Part shown: piece by piece, positions 60,301 to 64,000 of the stretch
How positions within the stretch are numbered: the stretch's first letter is position 1
Layout of the letters: every line of letters begins with the position of its first letter
Origin: Rhinopomastus cyanomelas
Lineage: Eukaryota; Chordata; Aves; Bucerotiformes; Rhinopomastidae
Direction: 5' to 3'
Assembly: GCA_013400115.1 (NCBI GenBank)
Contig: VXBP01004466.1
Coordinates: forward strand, 186,001 to 250,000
Length of the DNA stretch: 64,000 nt
Program-made: the position numbers and the translations under genes
The notes under the pieces: generated by a model
The model's input: the letters and a program-made list of their open reading frames with translations, nothing else
The model's database searches: none
Told to the model about the DNA's origin: nothing

Positions 60301-62270
60301 GAAATAGAAATCTCTTTGTTCAGGCCAGAAGTCAAACTTCACCATCACAAAGCTGGTTTAAATGTGGGTGTGAAAACTTCAGTGTAGTCTACACAGAGAA
60401 AAGCAGAGGTTTCTATTTTCCTCATCCAGTTTCCCTGAGACTTTCTATTGCCAATACATGGGTAACACCCTGTGTAACTCAGCTAGTAGCTTCACATCAC
60501 AGCAGAAAAACAAACACAAAGCCCACGGAAGAGGAACAGTTACCTGGACTGAGCAAAACTGAACTGCAGAAACAACCAGAGTTCTTTTAACAAACAGCAA
60601 GTTCAGCGATCAACTGTCTCCCTCTCAGCCTCTCTGACCTGAGAGCACAGAGCAGAAGCTTCTGCATTCTGCCAAGCTGTGACACCTTCATTTTGCAAAA
60701 GATACAACTCTCTCTGACTTCCAGGACAATCATCAGCTGCTGGGACAAAGCTGGGCAGCAGTCATTCCACCTCCCTGCAGATCTGTTTCCCCAGGCACTC
60801 CTGGGTTATCCATCCAGTCACATCTTCAGCAAGTGCCTCTTCCCTCCAAAGGTCACAGTCATCTTCATTAGCTGCTGAGCTTTAATGTTTCTGCAAAAGG
60901 CAACAGCAACAGCAGGGTCGCTAAAGGGAATTGAGGGTGAGAGGAAAGATGAGAAAGATCCTGTGCTTCAACTGGAAATCACTACTCACAGTCAGATGAG
61001 GAATTATGGCGTGAATCTTGGGCTGTTATTTATCTGAAGTCAAGACTAGCTTTGTGTAAGAACCACTGGCATCCTCAAAATAAGAGGCTATCTCTTCTGA
61101 CCTCTACTTTCCCTCACCATTTGCTGGTCTCTGGACCCTGGTTAGCGACCTCCATGTAAATCCCAGATTAACACTTGGTGAGCACAGACACAACTGCTGC
61201 AGGAACACAGTACCAGTGAAAGCCTGGCCAATGAGACACAACACAATGCTCTGCACTGAGCCATCACACTGGGGTTCTCCTGTACTCCACAGAGTAGCAA
61301 CAATCACCAGAAATATCTACCAGCAGACTGCAGCTTTCTCTGCAAAGTTCTTCTCTGCAACCAGAATTCAGGATACCTGGAAACTAAAGGACACTGACAG
61401 CCCAGTCCTCTGATGCTGGCAGGAACATCATCTTTCTGAAGAGTTACTGAACCAATGCAGCCATCTTCACTTCCTACAGACACTTTCACCACTTCCATTC
61501 TCCCTTTGATTTACTTAAAATCAGCATCTTCAGTTAATTTCTACTTCCATCAACAATCAGTACCAGAATTCCAATGACTGAGTCCTAGGCAGAACTGGCA
61601 AAACAGTTTATCATGCCATGTGGGCCACTATTTTGTTTCCTTTCCTATAACAGGCTGAAGTAGTGTTGACAAGGAAGTCAAATCAAAGAGGCAATGATCC
61701 GTGAAGTCCCCTCCTTCCTAAGGATCACAGATCTCTCTTTAAAAGAGCATTATAAGGGCAAAAAAAAATTACAAGGCCATTAGAACCATATCACACAGGT
61801 CACAAATACTTACTTCAGGTCTTATCTGATGCTATGGCAGGCAAACAAAGTTCATTCAAAAGCCCCGGCTTTGGGAGAGGTAGTTTCATCAGAGGAATGT
61901 ACCTTCTCTTCTCTCATAGCCTCTGGAAACACTTTACCTCCAGGAACTCCTCCATAGGTTATTGTCCTTGACTGAGCCAACAAATAATCATCCTGAAGGT
62001 GAAACAAATCTGAACTCTTAGAGCTGTGGGAGGAAATGATTTTTTAAAGAAAGTTTGAAGAAGTTTGAAATTACTGTTTTCAAAGAAAACTTTTGGTCCT
62101 GCTCAGGAGAAATTGCTCAGAACAGCTGAGCCTTTCCACTTGCAGTGCTTATAGCTAAGCTGAGCTGGTCTCTGCAACGCTGGCTGACAGGCGGATCACA
62201 ACATGTAGGAGTCATGAGAGGTTTGCTGAGGAGAAAAGGCCGCTGCACATCCGTCTTAATTACCTGTGAA
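57304..62270. other. intergenic, no gene seen
   Basis: No exon, RNA gene or repeat could be supported. MXRA7, the next gene in human, was looked for through its conserved C-terminal peptide (GNQYKKMM) and was not found. Confidence 0.45.
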
Positions 62271-62274
62271 GCAA

Positions 62275-62400
62275 AACAGTGCTTGAAGCTCCCAGCAGGA
62301 GCTACGCGGGACCTCTGAGCCGCCAGCACAAGCCAACAGCACCACCCAGCGGAAACGCTGCTCTCCTCGTTCCTGCCCACAGGTCCGGACACAACACCCG
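62275..62400 (-). promoter_or_regulatory. small CpG cluster, possible promoter
   Basis: About seven CpG in 110 bases (for example GCTACGCGGGACCTCTGAGC at 62300 onwards) stand out against the CpG-poor flanks. It lies upstream of the minus-strand candidate exons and could be a distal transcription start. Strand and role are inferred. Confidence 0.25.
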
Positions 62401-62610
62401 GGACAGGAACTTGCTTCCAACTGTGAGCACTTCAGGGCTGCACTTACATTAGCCTTGGGGAAGCAAATGTGACCCCATATGAGGGAACCGGTAATAAAAT
62501 AGCTCCCAAAGACCCCACTGCCAACTGCCAGACAGCTCTGCCAGCAGTGGATCACACAGCACTTCTTGCCCCAAGCGTTACCTTTCCTTGCCCCAGAGCG
62601 GCAAACACTT

Positions 62611-63065
62611 AGAATCATAGAATTATATAATGTTAGGGGTTGGAAGAGAACCTCTAGAGATCAGCTAGTCCAACCCCCACCTGCCAGAGCAGGATCCCCT
62701 AGGGCAGGTCATACAGGAACATCCAGGTGGGTTTTGAAAGTCTCCAGAGCAGGAGACTCTACAACCTCTCCAGGCACCCTGGGCCAGGGCTCCATCACCC
62801 TCACAGTAAAGACATTTCTCCTCATGTTGAGGTGGAACTTGCTATGTTTGAGTTTTTCTCCATTATTTCTTGTTCTGTTACTGGGCACCACTGAGAAAAG
62901 ACTGGCCCCTTCCTCTTGACAACCATCCCTCAGACTTTTAGAGACATTAATAAGATCCCTCTCACCCTTCTCTTGTCCAGACAAAACAGCCCCATTTCTT
63001 AGCCTTTTTTCATAGGAGAGCTGTTCAAGTCCTTTCACCATTCTGGAGGAGGAAAAATTGATGCA
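62611..63065 (-). mobile_element. CR1 LINE, 3' part, minus strand
   Basis: Inverted CR1 with tail TTAGAATCATAGAATTATAT, then GATCAGCTAGTCCAACCCCC and the inverted ORF2 end (frame on the minus strand with GLEQLSYEKRLRN and VVPSNRTRNN). It is fairly well preserved. Confidence 0.92.
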
Positions 63066-63080
63066 AGGACTCATCATACC

Positions 63081-64000
63081 TCACACCTGGACTTTACCAC
63101 AAGGAACTACCTCAAAGCCAGACATACTGCTGTGAGTTCACACGTGACTGCTGGCAGAAGACGACAGCCCAGTTCCCATTGCCCGTTTAGGAGACGTGTG
63201 GAGACAGAGTATGACTGCCCAGGATGATGTTGGCTGGCTGTTTCATCTCTTTCTACAGCACAGCCCTAACAAGCATTGGCTTAACGCTCAAAAGTGATCA
63301 CAATCCCTAGAACACGTTTGACGCCACCTTCTCACAGAAAACAGAATCATTTATCCCCATCATTCGGACAAACAAAGATAAAACAAACTGTATGATGCCT
63401 CCTCTGTTAGTTCATTGTTCCCAGTGCAGTTTAGCAGTGAGCAACACACAGCATTCCCAACAGCTGCTCCCTCTGTGACTCACTCCCTGCACAGACCCAT
63501 CTCAGTGACTGCATTCCTGACCTACTTTGGGAATTAAGAGACCTTTTAAGACAGCAGATCTTCCCCTCTAGAAAAAAGGGGAGTCCACAGCTATTCCAGA
63601 GTTGCTGTCTGGGATTCAGTGATCAGATGTGTCTGATGTGCATCAGAATTAGTCAAAGTTAAAAATACAAAAAAACCTGCAAGGACTTCAATGTTCTGCC
63701 CCGCTTCTGTCCCCATATTCAAATCCATGGTACAAGCACTCCATCCCCATCTCCTGAGCTTTATCTTTAGGGATTTTAACCATCCAGTGCTGCTTCTGTA
63801 ACCCAGTCTGAACACACACTCTCAGATGAGAATCTCTGCTGCTTCACTTGACATTTAGAGAAGACTCAAGAATGCCAAAACCCTACAAAACCCCACCTAA
63901 GTGAGAAAAGCGTTAGTCATATTAGGGAGACGGGAGGATAAAACAAAATGCCATTCACATCTAAAACGGATTGTTATCGACAACATGGTTCCCACCATCC
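63081..64000. other. intergenic, no gene seen
   Basis: No gene or repeat recognised up to the end of the window. Confidence 0.5.

Noticed and set aside
62256..62618. 120-codon minus-strand frame with a hydrophobic stretch (VGSGVFGSYFITGSLIWGH)
   Set aside because: It looks membrane-like and has a possible donor, but no acceptor, no partner exons and no family match. Chance is more likely.
50000..64000. MXRA7, the next gene in mammals
   Set aside because: Its conserved C-terminal peptide is absent. The gene probably begins beyond the right edge.
1..64000. CRISPR array, bacterial operon or phage features
   Set aside because: No regularly spaced repeats, no ribosome binding sites, no dense coding; the sequence is plainly vertebrate.

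Overview
This is bird nuclear DNA. At least a dozen CR1 LINE fragments on both strands carry the typical CR1 tail (repeats of the ATTCTGTGA or ATTCTATGA type) and no poly(A). Genes have short exons with GT-AG introns. The gene order matches the vertebrate SNHG16 - ST6GALNAC2 - ST6GALNAC1 block known from human 17q25. I could not name the species.

Layout. 1-16 kb: mostly intergenic, with CR1 fragments and one unidentified candidate 3' exon on the minus strand (12.47-12.78 kb). 16.06-19.08 kb: a CpG island and a plus-strand non-coding host gene, identified as SNHG16 because its introns hold two box C/D snoRNAs of the SNORD1 family. 21.19-29.54 kb: ST6GALNAC2, minus strand, complete, 10 coding exons, 404 residues. 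30-37 kb: intergenic, with two CR1 copies, a tRNA-derived SINE with a CR1-like tail, and a probable solo LTR. 37.46-49.72 kb: ST6GALNAC1, minus strand, complete, 9 coding exons, 568 residues, with a long Lys/Thr-rich stem built from imperfect 15-residue repeats. 50-64 kb: no recognisable protein gene. It holds CR1 copies and four minus-strand segments with good splice sites that could be upstream non-coding exons of ST6GALNAC1.

How it works together. The two sialyltransferases are tandem paralogues. Both are Golgi type II membrane enzymes that add alpha2,6-linked sialic acid to the GalNAc of O-glycans: ST6GALNAC1 mainly on GalNAc-Ser/Thr (sialyl-Tn), ST6GALNAC2 mainly on the galactosylated core. 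Their last exons share lengths and phases. SNHG16 is unrelated in function; its snoRNAs should guide 2'-O-methylation of a G in the conserved ACAGGGATAAC stretch of 28S rRNA.

I did not find a convincing new biological system. The best leads are the CR1-tailed tRNA-Lys-like SINE, the repeat-built ST6GALNAC1 stem, the LTR placed where it could end the ST6GALNAC1 transcript, the candidate upstream exons, and the unidentified exon at 12.5 kb.
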